64,000 bases of DNA from a bacterium (GCA_024231905.1 JAAEQC010000234.1:1-64000); one strand, 5' to 3'. Positions 26,034-37,544 are shown, counted from the first letter of the stretch. Numbers and translations: made by a program. The notes: generated by a model not told the origin, from the letters alone.

Positions 26034-26152
26034 CGGGGCGTCGAGGAGAACACGACGGGGCCCCCGGCAGCGATTCCCGGGTCGCCTCTCTTGAAGCCGT
26101 CGGCGATGAGGCTGGCCGCGAGCACTCCCGAGATCACACGCATGTGCAACAT
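26024..26152 (-). CDS. possible 42-residue peptide
   Basis: The minus-strand ATG at 26152 has an excellent AGGAAGGA ribosome site six bases away. The peptide begins M-L-H-M-R-V-I-S-G-V-L-A-A-S-L-I-A, a short hydrophobic leader, then a Gly-rich tail. The same frame is open upstream to an ATG at 26353 that also starts with a hydrophobic leader. The end overlaps the CGGC gene by ten bases. No family recognised. Confidence 0.32.
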   Translation of the reverse strand: MLHMRVISGVLAASLIADGFKRGDPGIAAGGPVVFSSTPRQS

Positions 26153-26468
26153 ATCGATTCCTTCCTGTTGAACACGGGGCGCGACGTATCCGGCTGGAGG
26201 TCTCGGGTGACGTCGATGCCTGGATTTCCAGGCCGGGCCCGACGCGAGCAGCGACGCCAGATCGGACGATCCGGGGGCTGTCCCCGGGCCGCAGACGCAG
26301 GCAAGCAGCAGGACCGCCGGGATGGCGAGAGGTTGTCGGAGCCTTGAGCGCATGCTCTCGTTGGGCGATAGAGGACTTGTGTGTTGCGTAACTGCAGACC
26401 GACCATGAGACTACTGTGGGCGATGCAATCCCGGCCGTGGCGGCCGGCGTCCAGGGAGGAGCTGGCCC
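26153..26468. other. intergenic stretch
   Basis: No convincing gene, RNA or terminator is seen here. A GGAGGA box just before 26469 serves the methyltransferase gene. Open frames on both strands look like high-GC shadows. Confidence 0.4.
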
Positions 26469-27305
26469 GTGAAACCCATTCGACCCGTACCGCCCGGCCG
26501 CACCGTCGAGCAGGTGTGGAACCACTTCCAGATCGAGAAGGCCATCGCCGAGCGTCTCATGGCCGCCGACCGCGAGGAGCGCAGGGTCATATATGCCACC
26601 ATGTACGACGAACTCTTCCGGCAGGTCCCGGACCACCCGCGCCTATCCCGGCGCCGCGACGAGAGCCGCACCGATCTGGCCAACGCCGGCAAGTACTCCC
26701 TCCTGGACCGCTTCCTGGACCCCTCCCTGACCTACGTGGAGTTCGCGCCGGGGGATTGCCGCTTTGCCTACCGGGTGGCCGGCGAGGTGGAGCGGGTCAT
26801 CGGCGTGGATATTTCCGACCAGCGCGAGCCCGAACAACTGTCCCCGGTGAACTTCGAACTGGTGGTCTACGACGGCTACGACCTGGGCGTGATCCCCGAA
26901 AACTCGGTGGACCTGGTGTTCAGCGACCAGCTACTGGAACATCTCCATCCCGAGGACGCGGTGCTGCACTTCGACACGATCCACCGCATCCTCAGGCCGG
27001 GCGGCCGCTACGTGTTCCGCACCTCGCATCTGTTCACCGGGCCGCACGACATCTCCCGCTATTTCTGTCACGAGCCCCAGGGATTCCACCTGCAGGAGTG
27101 GACGTTCCGCAAGATGGCACGGTTGATTCGGGAGCGAGGGTACTCGCGATTCGCACCGCTCCTGTCCGGGCACGGATACGTGCGGAGTGTGCCGTACGTC
27201 CTGTTCGCCCTGGAGGAGATGATCCTCGATGCCCTGCCGAAGGCGTTGCGAGCCGGAATCGCCAAGTACGTGGTGCCGTCGGTGTGCGGGGTGGCGATCA
27301 AGTAG
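26469..27305 (+). CDS. class I SAM-dependent methyltransferase
   Basis: A 278-residue protein with the methyltransferase Rossmann pattern: motif I is degenerate (Y-V-E-F-A-P-G-D-C near 93-101), then V-I-G-V-D-I-S acidic strand 2, V-D-L-V-F-S-D-Q-L-L-E-H-L-H-P-E-D (motif post-II), and H-R-I-L-R-P-G-G-R-Y-V-F. The type with L-E-H-L is common among enzymes acting on cell-surface glycans. Substrate unknown. GTG start at 26469 behind GGAGGA. Confidence 0.8.
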   Translation: MKPIRPVPPGRTVEQVWNHFQIEKAIAERLMAADREERRVIYATMYDELFRQVPDHPRLSRRRDESRTDLANAGKYSLLDRFLDPSLTYVEFAPGDCRFAYRVAGEVERVIGVDISDQREPEQLSPVNFELVVYDGYDLGVIPENSVDLVFSDQLLEHLHPEDAVLHFDTIHRILRPGGRYVFRTSHLFTGPHDISRYFCHEPQGFHLQEWTFRKMARLIRERGYSRFAPLLSGHGYVRSVPYVLFALEEMILDALPKALRAGIAKYVVPSVCGVAIK

Positions 27306-27335
27306 AACCATCCGGCCGGGGTGCTGCCCGCGGCT

Positions 27336-29123
27336 TCAGGGCTTGAGCCCCTCGAGTTCCTTGCCCAGGGCGGCCAGGCGCCGCCGGAAGCCGGTCTTGC
27401 CCTGCTCGAAGCGCTCGGCCGCCAGGGTCCGGTAGTGGGCGATGCCCGCCGCCAGTTCGTCCCTAACCTTGGCCGGGTCGGGCATGCCGGGAGTAGGCAG
27501 CCCCGCCCGTTTCCGCGCCAGTTCCTCGCTCAAGCGGTCCACGTGCAGGGACAGTTCCTTGAGGAACATGTGGGGCCGGCTGTCGGCCAGGGGCAACTGG
27601 ATGCGGCCGTAGATGTGATCGACCATCTCCCGCAGCCGAGCTACCCGCGAGAAGTAGGCCGTGTTGGGGCCGCAGCAGACGGCGGTCTGGGCGTCCGGGT
27701 CGATGCCCAGGGGCGAGGTGGCGGCACCGGCCAGGTCGTGGCAGATGCAGGCCTTGGCCATGATCTGGTCCGTGGCGTCCCGGCGCTCGGCTTCGCTCAG
27801 GTTCTGGGACTCGAGTTCCTCCAGCTTTCGCCGCTGGTAGGCGCGGCTGGCGGTGCAGATGGGCACCTGGGTGAACTCGGTGTTGGCCACCAGGTAGCCT
27901 TTGGGACAGGCGCTGCCCGGCTTGCCCTCGGCGATGCGCTCGCGGCGGGTCGTCTCGCTGGACGACTCCTTCAGGCTCCAGAAAGGCACGCCCAGGGGGG
28001 ATGCCTTGCTGAGCTGGATGTCGTCCTCGCCGGCGTGGCTGAGCTTGGCCAGGTGCTCGGCGTCGATATTCACGACCTCGGGTACGAGCAGGAAGGGGCT
28101 GGCCCAGCCCATGCCGTCCACTTCGTAGTTCTCCTGCAGGAGTTCGTTCTCCTCGGCGGTGCCGATGCCGCCCTGGACCGTGACGCGGAACTCGGGCAGG
28201 TTCTCCGGCGCCGTCCGTCCGATCTTCTCCAGGCCGGTGCACCAGACCTTCCGCAGCGATCCCGTCAACGCTTCACGTTCCTGGCGGAAGTCCTCGAGGA
28301 TCGGTCCCATGAGGGTGCCGGCGCCGCCGAAAGCGTGGCCGCCACAGTTCAGTCCCGACTCGATGCGGTACTCGCTCACCCACAGGCCGAGCTTGGCCAG
28401 GAGCGTGCCCTGGATGCGGGCCGAGCGGTAGTCGCTCACCTTCAGGACGATGCGCTTGGCCATGGTGCCGTCGGGTCCCGGCAGGAAGTCAGCGAATTCG
28501 CGCAGGTAGCCGTAGAGTTTGCGGTTCAGGCCCGCCGAGAGCACCACCGATGAGGTGAGCTTGCTGCGGGCATAGCCGCGCAGGGCGGCCATGGCGTCGG
28601 AGGAGTCGGCGGCCGGTTCCTCGCCGCGAGCGACCTTGGCCCGGTCCAGCTTCGTCATGATGTTCACGTCGATGCCGCCGGGCCGGATGCGGTCGCGCAG
28701 GGCCTGCTGCAGCTCGGCGCGCCGCTCCGGGTCGCGCACTTCGAGCATGCGCTCGTAGAGGTTGCGCAGGGGCGAGGGCGGGAGCATCTCGAAGTAGCGG
28801 GTAATCTCGCTGCCGGCGGTGAAGGCCGAGGTGCGCAGCCGGTCCATCTGCTCCTGGACCAGGTCGTTCATGAGGTCCAGGTAGGCGGTGATGCGGCGGG
28901 CGCGGGCGTCCTCGTCCTTGGGGCCGATGGCGTCATAGGCCCGGCCGGCGGTCTCGGCCACCTTGTGGCGGATCTGCTCGATGAGTACGTCGTCCACCAG
29001 GGAGACCACCGACGAGATGCCGTAGCGGGCCACGCGCAGGGGCGTGTCGATGGTGAACCCCGTTCCCATGACGGGAATGAAGAAGCGGTGCACCGGGTCG
29101 GTCAGCGGGTGGCTCACGAGCAC
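27336..29123 (-). CDS. conserved protein of unknown function in a two-component operon
   Basis: A 595-residue soluble protein I cannot place with confidence. It opens F-F-I-P-V-M-G-T-G-F-T-I-D-T-P-L and R-Y-G-I-S-S-V-V-S-L, recalling the first strands of FMN-binding TIM barrels. Later it has a Gly-rich L-N-C-G-G-H-A-F-G-G segment (about 258-267) and a Cys-rich end with A-C-I-C-H-D-L-A-G-A-A and A-V-C-C-G-P-N. It could be a flavin or metal enzyme (inference). The gene follows the histidine kinase gene by 16 bases on the same strand. Confidence 0.6.
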   Translation of the reverse strand: MLVSHPLTDPVHRFFIPVMGTGFTIDTPLRVARYGISSVVSLVDDVLIEQIRHKVAETAGRAYDAIGPKDEDARARRITAYLDLMNDLVQEQMDRLRTSAFTAGSEITRYFEMLPPSPLRNLYERMLEVRDPERRAELQQALRDRIRPGGIDVNIMTKLDRAKVARGEEPAADSSDAMAALRGYARSKLTSSVVLSAGLNRKLYGYLREFADFLPGPDGTMAKRIVLKVSDYRSARIQGTLLAKLGLWVSEYRIESGLNCGGHAFGGAGTLMGPILEDFRQEREALTGSLRKVWCTGLEKIGRTAPENLPEFRVTVQGGIGTAEENELLQENYEVDGMGWASPFLLVPEVVNIDAEHLAKLSHAGEDDIQLSKASPLGVPFWSLKESSSETTRRERIAEGKPGSACPKGYLVANTEFTQVPICTASRAYQRRKLEELESQNLSEAERRDATDQIMAKACICHDLAGAATSPLGIDPDAQTAVCCGPNTAYFSRVARLREMVDHIYGRIQLPLADSRPHMFLKELSLHVDRLSEELARKRAGLPTPGMPDPAKVRDELAAGIAHYRTLAAERFEQGKTGFRRRLAALGKELEGLKP

Positions 29124-29139
29124 TCGTTCCGTCGAAGAC

Positions 29140-31033
<1,894 letters not shown>

Positions 31034-31053
<20 letters not shown>

Positions 31054-31534
31054 GACGCAGCCGATCCGATTCCTCGATGATGTCGCGGGGCGACTTGGTG
31101 CCTGTCATGAGTTCCGACAGGCGGCGGTCGAATTCGGACTTGAGGTGGGAGCGACGCTTCTGCGCCGCCTTGGTGATGAACCCGGACAACTCCTCGAAGT
31201 CGTAGGGCTTGAGCAGGTAGCGGAAGGCCTGCAGGCGGCCCGCTTCCCAGGCCGTGTCATGGTTGCCGTGGCCCGTCAGCATGATGATCTCCACGTGGGG
31301 CTGCAACTCCTTCAGCTTTTCCATGACCGTAATGCCGTCCATGCCGGGCATTTTCAGATCCACCACGGCCACGTCGAAGATCCGGGTCCCGGCTTCGGCC
31401 AGAGCGTCCTCGCCGTTGGAGTAGGTGGCCACGTCCATGTTCCGCTTGCGCAGGCGGTGGGCCAGGAAGGTGACGAGATCCTCCTCGTCGTCGACCAGGA
31501 GCAGGCGGATGTTCTCGGAATCGGCGGGGGTCAT
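31034..31534 (-). CDS. single-domain-plus-tail response regulator
   Basis: A 166-residue regulator. The receiver domain has acidic residues D15 and D16, phospho-acceptor D59 (V-V-D-L-K-M-P-G-M-D-G), L-T-G-H-G and K-P. A 45-residue charged helical tail (R-R-S-H-L-K-S-E-F-D-R-R) follows and has no DNA-binding motif. The output is therefore protein-protein or phosphorelay. ATG 31534 has a GAGAGG box; an in-frame ATG at 31606 would add a poor leader. Confidence 0.85.
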
Positions 31535-31616
31535 GTCGGACCTCTCGGAGGTGTCACGGTATGCCGCGTACAGCCGAATGATCTGCCCGGCGCAAGCGCG
31601 TGTCAAGGCTGCCGGG

Positions 31617-32507
31617 TCAGAGCCCGCGCCGGTACTCGGGCACCAGGTCGTCCGGATCGCGCCGGTTCAGGACGCCGTCCAGGGCCGCCAGGGCCCGTTC
31701 CCGGTCCGCCGGCAGGTTCAGGCTCAGGGGCAGGTAGTTGCTGGCGTGGTTGGCGTGGAAGCGGCAACGGCTGAAAACACTCTCCCGAATGAGGGTTCGC
31801 AACTCCTCCAGCAGGCCCCAGGGATTCGGCAGCACGAAGTCGCCCGCGGCCTCGGCGGCGGCCAGGGGAGTGCCGGGAACGACGGTGGTGGTCAGGGCGC
31901 CCACGAAGGGCGGGTCCATCTCCGACAGGAGAGCGGCCGTGGCGGCGGCGTGCTCCGAGGACCGGGCGACCCCGCCGAGCCCGAGCATGACCATGACCGA
32001 GTGGCGCAGGCCGGCCTCGCGCAGGCGGTGGGCCGCCGCCGCTGCTTCATCCGCCGTGGAACCCTTGTTGACCCGGTCCAGCACCCGGTCATCCCCGCTC
32101 TCTGCCCCGTGGTAGACGATGCCGAGTCCCAGTTCCCGCAGCTGGACAAGTTCCGCCGTCGTCTTGCGCAGGATGCTGCGCGCGTCCCCGTAGATGCCCA
32201 CCCGGCGTACGGACGGCACCCGCTCGCGTAACCGGGCGAGGATCCGCGCCAGATGGTCCGTGGGCAGGATGAGGGCGTCGCCGTCGCAGAGGAAGACTCG
32301 CCGGACCGGTGTGCCGGACTCAGCCAGCCGCGCGGTCTCGTCGATATCCGCCGCCACCGTGTCCCAGGGCTTGATCCGGAAGTGCTGGGCGGGGTCGTCG
32401 TACATGGCGCAATAGGTACAGGCGTTGTGGCTGCAGCCCAGGCTGACCTGCAACAGCAGGCTCTGGGCCTCGCTCGGTGGTCGGAATATGCTCCCCACGT
32501 GGTCCAT
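31617..32507 (-). CDS. radical SAM protein
   Basis: A 296-residue protein with the cluster motif G-C-S-H-N-A-C-T-Y-C, a C-x4-C-x2-C spacing seen in a known subgroup of radical SAM enzymes. The barrel continues with V-F-L-C-D-G-D-A, R-V-G-I-Y-G-D-A-R-S-I and Y-H-G-A-E-S-G-D-D, similar to the Elp3/HemN-like class. It should use a [4Fe-4S] cluster and S-adenosylmethionine; the substrate is unknown. Stand-alone gene. Confidence 0.85.
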   Translation of the reverse strand: MDHVGSIFRPPSEAQSLLLQVSLGCSHNACTYCAMYDDPAQHFRIKPWDTVAADIDETARLAESGTPVRRVFLCDGDALILPTDHLARILARLRERVPSVRRVGIYGDARSILRKTTAELVQLRELGLGIVYHGAESGDDRVLDRVNKGSTADEAAAAAHRLREAGLRHSVMVMLGLGGVARSSEHAAATAALLSEMDPPFVGALTTTVVPGTPLAAAEAAGDFVLPNPWGLLEELRTLIRESVFSRCRFHANHASNYLPLSLNLPADRERALAALDGVLNRRDPDDLVPEYRRGL

Positions 32508-32807
32508 TGCTGGACGGCCTCCTGTGGTCGCGGCGGTTGCGAACCCTCCCGGAAAGGGGGGTGGACGACACCGCCGATAAAAAAATCCCCGTCACCACCG
32601 CTGCGATCAGTGAATCGATTGATTCGCCGCGGCTCCGTAAGTTGTTGCTTTACAAATACGTAATTTCTTTACACGCACGCCATAGCCTTGTGGCCGTACG
32701 ATTTGCACCTAGAAAAATGCTTTGGTTCGAAGTTTCTCCTCAACCTCGAGCCCCATTGCACCGAATATTGCAACGTCGATCGTGAAGACGGTCAATACAG
32801 AATTCAT
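32508..32807. other. AT-rich intergenic stretch before an orphan terminator
   Basis: No gene is supported. Bases 32575-32805 are much richer in A and T than the surroundings, and the downstream element at 32808 is a plus-strand terminator with no plus-strand gene before it. A small RNA made from this stretch is possible. Part must also hold the promoter of the minus-strand gene starting at 32507. Confidence 0.45.
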
Positions 32808-32880
32808 GGCCGGGACCAAATCACCTGAATGACTTAGGGCGAGAGTCATTCGAGGGTGGGTCCCGGCCCCCCTTTTTTTT
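32808..32880 (+). terminator. two-tier intrinsic terminator
   Basis: An outer stem GGCCGGGACC (32808-32817) pairs with GGTCCCGGCC (32859-32868). An inner perfect stem GAATGACT (32827-32834) pairs with AGTCATTC (32844-32851). Four C and eight T follow. The T tract is only on the plus strand. Confidence 0.82.
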
Positions 32881-32891
32881 AGGACCCTGGA

Positions 32892-33053
32892 GTTTGGACA
32901 AGAAGCTACTGCGGTGGACCAGGAGCCGCCGCGACCAAGCGTTCTCGGTCCGACTCGGTCGACGTACCTGCGGGTACGCCTCCCTCCCCGGCCCTTGCGA
33001 GCACTTGCTCACGGCGGCTCCTGGCCCATCCTCGCTACGCTTCTTGCCCAAAC
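32892..33053. repeat. 162-bp imperfect inverted-repeat element
   Basis: The outer arms are GTTTGGACAAGAAGC (32892-32906) and GCTTCTTGCCCAAAC (33039-33053), with one mismatch. Inner arms CCAGGAGCCGCCG (32919-32931) and CGGCGGCTCCTGG (33012-33024) are perfect. Small hairpins CGTACC-TGCG-GGTACG (32963-32978) and GAGCA-CT-TGCTC (32999-33010) lie inside, so the folded form would be branched. It could be a MITE-like repeat or a structured RNA. Confidence 0.7.
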
Positions 33054-33163
33054 ACCAGGATCCACTGGTCCGCGTTGCCGGTCTACGCCCCGGGCGTTGC
33101 CGTGGAAGCCTCTCGCCCGCCGGCACCTCACTATCTCACCGAACTCCCATACGGCGCCCGCTG

Positions 33164-34324
33164 CTACCGAATCTCTTCGAAGACATTGTTGCGGATGATC
33201 GCGCGTTGCGCGTCGCCCGGACCCAGGAGCACCACTTCGTTCACGTTCACCTGGGGCTGCATGGCCGGGATGTAGACCCGGTCCAGGTGGATCACCGCGT
33301 CGGGGTCGGAGAAGTCCTCGGGGCCGACGGTGCCGCCGAAGTGGTCGCTGCGGCCGAAGGCGATGTGCAGGCCCAGCTTCTCGTCCAGGAGGATACTGCC
33401 GGTGGGGGCGAGACCGAAGTCGCCCAGGACGCCGAGACCCAGCTCCGACAAGTTGGCGTAGGCCGGTTCGTCGACGATGCGCGCCGCTTCGGCGGTGCTG
33501 ACGGGGCCCGCGCTGAGCACTTCCACGGCCCGGTTGCCCTCGATGCGATACACCACGACCTCGCCGTCGATCTCCACGGGCAGGGTGCCGGCCGAGCGGC
33601 TGGCGTCGCCCTCGTGCTCGCCTTCGTAGGGCACCACGTAGGCCTCGCCCGAGGGCAGGTTTCCGGCCACACCGTTGTCGGGGAAGAGGCCGCCGGAGGC
33701 ATGGCCCGTACGGTGACGCAGGTCCAGGAGCAACTCGTGGTCGGATTTCCCGCCGGCGCCGGTGGCGGTGAAGCGGCAGACGGCGGACTCGGCCGGGTCG
33801 AGCCACTCCTTCAGCAGGTTCACCCGCCGGTTGATCTCCTCGTAGTCCAGCTTCAGGGCCGGCACCATGGAGGCCAGGAAGCCCGGCATGGTCGCCGCCC
33901 GGAACCCGCCCTCGCGCACGGCGACCTTCAACGGGGCCGTGGCCGACAGTTCGGTGGGGGCGAGCACCATGGTGTGGTCGGCGAAGAGTTCGGCGAAGGC
34001 GATGCCCTCGCCCGTGAGCTGGTCCGCGTGATCGGGGACGGCTCCGCCGCCGGGGTGGCAACGCGGGGGAAGGTCGGCGTTGTTGCCGCCGGCGTTGCGG
34101 TACCAGGCCAGGGTCAGGCGGGGCAGGCCGAGGGCCTCCAGCTCGCCGGTCAGGGCCTCGTACCAGGCCGCGGCCAGGCGGCGGCGGGCCTGCCAGTCGG
34201 GGTTGTCCGGGACCCGCTCGTCGGGCAGGTCGACGATGATGGCCAGTCCGCGGTCATCGGCGGTGGGCCGGAAGACGCGCTGGACCAGCAGGCGCAGTTC
34301 CTGGGGGCTCAGATCGTTGCTCAT
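33164..34324 (-). CDS. aminopeptidase, M29-like
   Basis: A 386-residue protein. The C-terminal half has [12 protein letters not shown] and then [19 protein letters not shown], the pattern of dinuclear-metal ligands (Glu, His, Asp) in the M29 thermophilic aminopeptidase family. It would remove N-terminal amino acids in the cytoplasm. The ATG at 34324 is preferred because a GAGGAG box lies upstream and the longer frame (to 34480) crosses the divergent promoter region. Confidence 0.75.
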   Translation of the reverse strand: MSNDLSPQELRLLVQRVFRPTADDRGLAIIVDLPDERVPDNPDWQARRRLAAAWYEALTGELEALGLPRLTLAWYRNAGGNNADLPPRCHPGGGAVPDHADQLTGEGIAFAELFADHTMVLAPTELSATAPLKVAVREGGFRAATMPGFLASMVPALKLDYEEINRRVNLLKEWLDPAESAVCRFTATGAGGKSDHELLLDLRHRTGHASGGLFPDNGVAGNLPSGEAYVVPYEGEHEGDASRSAGTLPVEIDGEVVVYRIEGNRAVEVLSAGPVSTAEAARIVDEPAYANLSELGLGVLGDFGLAPTGSILLDEKLGLHIAFGRSDHFGGTVGPEDFSDPDAVIHLDRVYIPAMQPQVNVNEVVLLGPGDAQRAIIRNNVFEEIR

Positions 34325-34497
34325 GGTGGGATTCGCTCCTCTTGTCGGCAGATCGCACTGTTCCAGGGCCATGTTATGTCGTATCGTGGCTCTTGACCCG
34401 CAAAAAAACCGACCGGGATCTCCGCCGCCGCCCTTCGCCGCCGCGGAACGACCCGGGACCGGCCGCAGTCCTCGACGCACGGAAGCAGGAGGCAGGC

Positions 34498-35751
34498 ATG
34501 AGCCAGGACCAGCATTCCAATCTGGCGCTCTTCATCGATTTCGACAACGTGGCCCTCGGCGCCCGCGACGCTCGCAAGCGCTTCGACGTGAATACCCTCC
34601 TGCAGCGCATCCTCGAGAAGGGCAAGATCATCGTCAAGCGGGCCTATGCCGACTGGCACTACTACAAGGAATACATGACGCCGTTGCACGAGGCGGCCAT
34701 CGAACTCATCGAGATCCCCATGCCCCGCATCTCGGGCAAGAACAGCGCAGATATCCGGCTCGTGGTGGACGCCATGGACATGTGCTACTCCAAGGACCAC
34801 ATCGACACCTTCGTCATCGTCTCGGGCGACTCGGACTTCTCGCCCCTGGTGTCGAAACTCCGCGAGAACAACAAACGCGTCATCGGGATCGGCGTGAAGA
34901 ACTCGTCCTCCAAACTGCTCATCGGCAACTGCGACGAGTTCATCTTCTACGACGACATCTACCGGACCTCCTCGGGCCGGATCAGCAAGCGGGTCAGCCA
35001 CGTGCCCGAAGACAAGCGGGAGATCTTCGACTTCCTGGTGAGCACGGTCCAGGGCCTGTTGCAGGAGAGTCGGGGCGTTCTCTACTCCTCCCTCATCAAG
35101 GACACCATGACCCGCAAGCGCCCGGACTTCAACGAGCGCGCCTTCGGCTATTCCAACTTCGGTGATCTGCTGGAGGATGCGCGCACCCTGGGCCTGCTGG
35201 TGGTCGAGCGTGACGCCCGGGCGGGTGGCACGTGGGTCGTTCACGGGCTGGGCGAGGGTATCGCCGTCAACGGGGACCACACCGAGACCACAGAGAGTCC
35301 GAGCCGGAGCAGCCGCCGCCGCCGCCGGGGCGGCCGGGGCCGGGGCCGGGACGCCGAGTCCAGGGCCAAGGAGAAGACCGAGACTTCTGCCGATGGGTCC
35401 GCGGAGACCCGCAAGACCAGGGAAGCGGCCCCTCCGGAGCCGAAGAAGGAGGCCCCGGCGGAGTCGACGGAGGCCGCCAAGCCGGCTTCCCAGAAGAAGA
35501 CCACCAGGAAGGCGGCGGCCAAGAAGGCGACCACCAAGAAGAAGGTCACCACCAAGGCGCCGACCAAGAAGGCCCCCACGAAGAAGACGCCGACCAAGAA
35601 GGCGCCGGCCAAGAAGCCCACCACCAAGAAGAAGACCGCCAAGAAGGCGCCGGCGAAGAAGACCACCACCAAGAAGAGAACCGCCAAGAAAGCGCCGACA
35701 ACCAAGAATCCGCCCGAAAAGGCGGCCGGTCCCACCGGGGACAGGGACTGA
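34498..35751 (+). CDS. NYN-domain nuclease with OST-HTH domain and histone-H1-like tail
   Basis: A 417-residue protein. Residues 9-160 are a NYN/LabA PIN-like nuclease domain with the acidic residues of [13 protein letters not shown] and S-G-D-S-D-F. Residues 175-255 look like an OST-HTH/LOTUS RNA-binding domain ([13 protein letters not shown]). An [12 protein letters not shown] patch and a tail of [11 protein letters not shown] repeats follow (about 300-405), like bacterial histone-H1 analogues. A tail-tethered RNase or RNA-binding protein is likely. The ATG at 34498 follows CAGGAGG. Confidence 0.85.
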   Translation: MSQDQHSNLALFIDFDNVALGARDARKRFDVNTLLQRILEKGKIIVKRAYADWHYYKEYMTPLHEAAIELIEIPMPRISGKNSADIRLVVDAMDMCYSKDHIDTFVIVSGDSDFSPLVSKLRENNKRVIGIGVKNSSSKLLIGNCDEFIFYDDIYRTSSGRISKRVSHVPEDKREIFDFLVSTVQGLLQESRGVLYSSLIKDTMTRKRPDFNERAFGYSNFGDLLEDARTLGLLVVERDARAGGTWVVHGLGEGIAVNGDHTETTESPSRSSRRRRRGGRGRGRDAESRAKEKTETSADGSAETRKTREAAPPEPKKEAPAESTEAAKPASQKKTTRKAAAKKATTKKKVTTKAPTKKAPTKKTPTKKAPAKKPTTKKKTAKKAPAKKTTTKKRTAKKAPTTKNPPEKAAGPTGDRD

Positions 35752-35861
35752 AACACGTCCCCAACGACAGATAATTCTCAAAATGACCGCTCCGGTGTCG
35801 ATCACGAAGCAGCCCAAGGTTTTCCCCGGCGGCGTTGCCGCCATGCGACCAGGGAGCGGTC

Positions 35862-36239
35862 ATGAGTATCATCGATCCCCAGTACGACGCCGTCGTGCAC
35901 CTCGAAGAAGCCGTCGCCCAGATGGGTGACGACCCGGAACTCCTGCAGGAGATCGTCGAGATCTTCCTGGAGGGCACGCCCGACATCCTGGAGTCCACCG
36001 CCCAGGCCATCGCCGCAGGTGACGTGGACCAGACCCGCATGCAGGCCCACAGCATGAAGGGGAGCGCCTCGAACATCTGCGCCGTGGCCTTCGTGGAAGC
36101 CGCGCGCCAGTTGGAATACCTGGCTGCTGACGGTGGCCTGGACGGAGCCGACGCTCTCATGGCCCAGGTCCGCGAGCGGTATTCGGAACTCGAACGGGTG
36201 CTGGCCACCGTTGATTGGAGCGCCGTCGAGACCGTCTGA
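35862..36239 (+). CDS. Hpt (histidine phosphotransfer) domain protein
   Basis: A 125-residue all-helical protein with the phosphorylatable histidine in A-H-S-M-K-G-S-A-S-N (His near residue 56). It is a single Hpt domain that would carry phosphate between a hybrid kinase and a response regulator. No such kinase gene is adjacent, so its partner is encoded elsewhere. A strong terminator follows. Confidence 0.88.
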   Translation: MSIIDPQYDAVVHLEEAVAQMGDDPELLQEIVEIFLEGTPDILESTAQAIAAGDVDQTRMQAHSMKGSASNICAVAFVEAARQLEYLAADGGLDGADALMAQVRERYSELERVLATVDWSAVETV

Positions 36240-36263
36240 CCCCCACCGGCAGGACAATACGCA

Positions 36264-36299
36264 GGACCGCCCGGCCAGCATTGGCCGGGCGGTCCTTTT
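36264..36299 (+). terminator. intrinsic terminator after the Hpt gene
   Basis: A perfect 14-bp stem GGACCGCCCGGCCA / TGGCCGGGCGGTCC with a GCAT loop and TTTT. It lies between the convergent Hpt and TPR genes. Confidence 0.88.
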
Positions 36300-36335
36300 G
36301 TCGGGGTGTTGCGGCCCGTCGCCGCCGCGTCAACG

Positions 36336-37472
36336 CTAGCGGTTCCCCTCGCCATCGTCCTTCTGGACGGGCGGCTCGGGGCCGGTCTCCTGGGCGGCGA
36401 TCTCCGCCTCGGCCAGGGCGGCGTCGGCCTGGTCGACGACGGTGGCCGCGGCCAGATCCATTTCGGTGGCCAGGGCGGCGGCCAGCAGCGGATCCTCGTC
36501 CGCGACACGGTAGTCTGCGGCCAGGATCTGCAGGTCGATGCTGTCCCGGGCGGGGTCTTCCACCAGTCCGGACACGCGGGCAAGGCTGGCGTCGGCCTTG
36601 GCGTGGTCCGTGTCCAGCTCGAGGACGCCCTCGTAGGCGGCGGCCGCGGCCAGGTAGTGGCCCGTGCGTTCGAGGGCCACGCCCAGGTTGTTGCGGATGC
36701 AGGCGGCGTCACGCAGGCTCGCCGCGCGGGCCAGGGGCGCCAGGGCCTCGTCGAAACGCTCCTGCTCGATGAGCAGCAGACCCAGGTTGTTCAGGGCCCA
36801 GGCGTCGTCGAGGTCGCCGCGGAGGATGGTCTCGTAGGCGGCCACGGCGTCGTCGGTCTTGCCCTGGCGGTGGAGGATCCGCGCCTGGACGCGACGGGCT
36901 TCGGCGCTGGCCGGGTCCAGCTCGAGAGCCGTGGCGATGTGGGTGGCGGCTTCGGTGTCCCGCTCCAGTTCCAGGAGCACGCGGGCGCCGTTGACCAAGC
37001 TCTTGAAGTGATCGGGCTTCTGGTCGAGAGCGGCGGCGAAGGCCGCGTCGGCGGTTACGGCGTCGCCGGATTTCCAGGCGCTGAGGCCGAGCATGTAGTG
37101 GCCCCAGGCGTTGGCCGGACGGGTCTCCACGTAGGCGGCGAAGAGGTCGGTGGCCTCATCGTACTCGCCGTTGAAGTAGGCCTCTTCGGCCATGTCGTAG
37201 GTGACGACCACGGGTTCGGGTGCGGGCTCGGGCGTGACCTCGGCCACGGCCACGGTGTCGGCCGATTCGGTGACGGCGGGCTCGACGATCCGGGCCACGG
37301 GCTCGTCGACGACGACCGGGGACTCGACGGCTGCCACGGCCGGTTCCTCCGCATTGTTCCCGAAACGCACACCCAGGAAGATGGCGATGCCCAGGATGAA
37401 CACGAAGAGGATGCCGGCTTCGGCGAAGCGCAACTTGCGCTCCTGACGGGTAGTGAGTTCCTGCTTCTTCAT
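36336..37472 (-). CDS. membrane-anchored TPR protein
   Basis: A 378-residue protein. Residues 20-37 form a transmembrane anchor near the N-terminus, followed by an acidic Pro/Val/Glu-rich linker (40-90). Five to six tetratricopeptide repeats follow (A-E-E-A-Y-F-N-G-E-Y-D-E-A; A-L-N-N-L-G-L-L-L; I-R-N-N-L-G-V-A-L). The repeats should bind proteins in the periplasm, given the positive residues before the anchor. No enzymatic motif is seen. Confidence 0.82.
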   Translation of the reverse strand: MKKQELTTRQERKLRFAEAGILFVFILGIAIFLGVRFGNNAEEPAVAAVESPVVVDEPVARIVEPAVTESADTVAVAEVTPEPAPEPVVVTYDMAEEAYFNGEYDEATDLFAAYVETRPANAWGHYMLGLSAWKSGDAVTADAAFAAALDQKPDHFKSLVNGARVLLELERDTEAATHIATALELDPASAEARRVQARILHRQGKTDDAVAAYETILRGDLDDAWALNNLGLLLIEQERFDEALAPLARAASLRDAACIRNNLGVALERTGHYLAAAAAYEGVLELDTDHAKADASLARVSGLVEDPARDSIDLQILAADYRVADEDPLLAAALATEMDLAAATVVDQADAALAEAEIAAQETGPEPPVQKDDGEGNR

Positions 37473-37544
37473 GACTGACTCCTTTCTTTCGGCTCAGCAC
37501 CGGTCGGCCGGTGCGGGGTTCACGATACCCCCATGCCGCAAGAG

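Noticed and set aside
23268..26636. Minus-strand open frame of 1122 codons opposite the NifX/phosphoesterase genes
   Set aside because: It is a high-GC shadow with Arg/Gly/His-rich composition and no family motif; the plus-strand genes carry clear motifs.
31617..32507. Unusual C-x4-C-x2-C cluster motif in the radical SAM protein
   Set aside because: This spacing, with G-C-S-H-N, is a known feature of a large subgroup, so it is not new.
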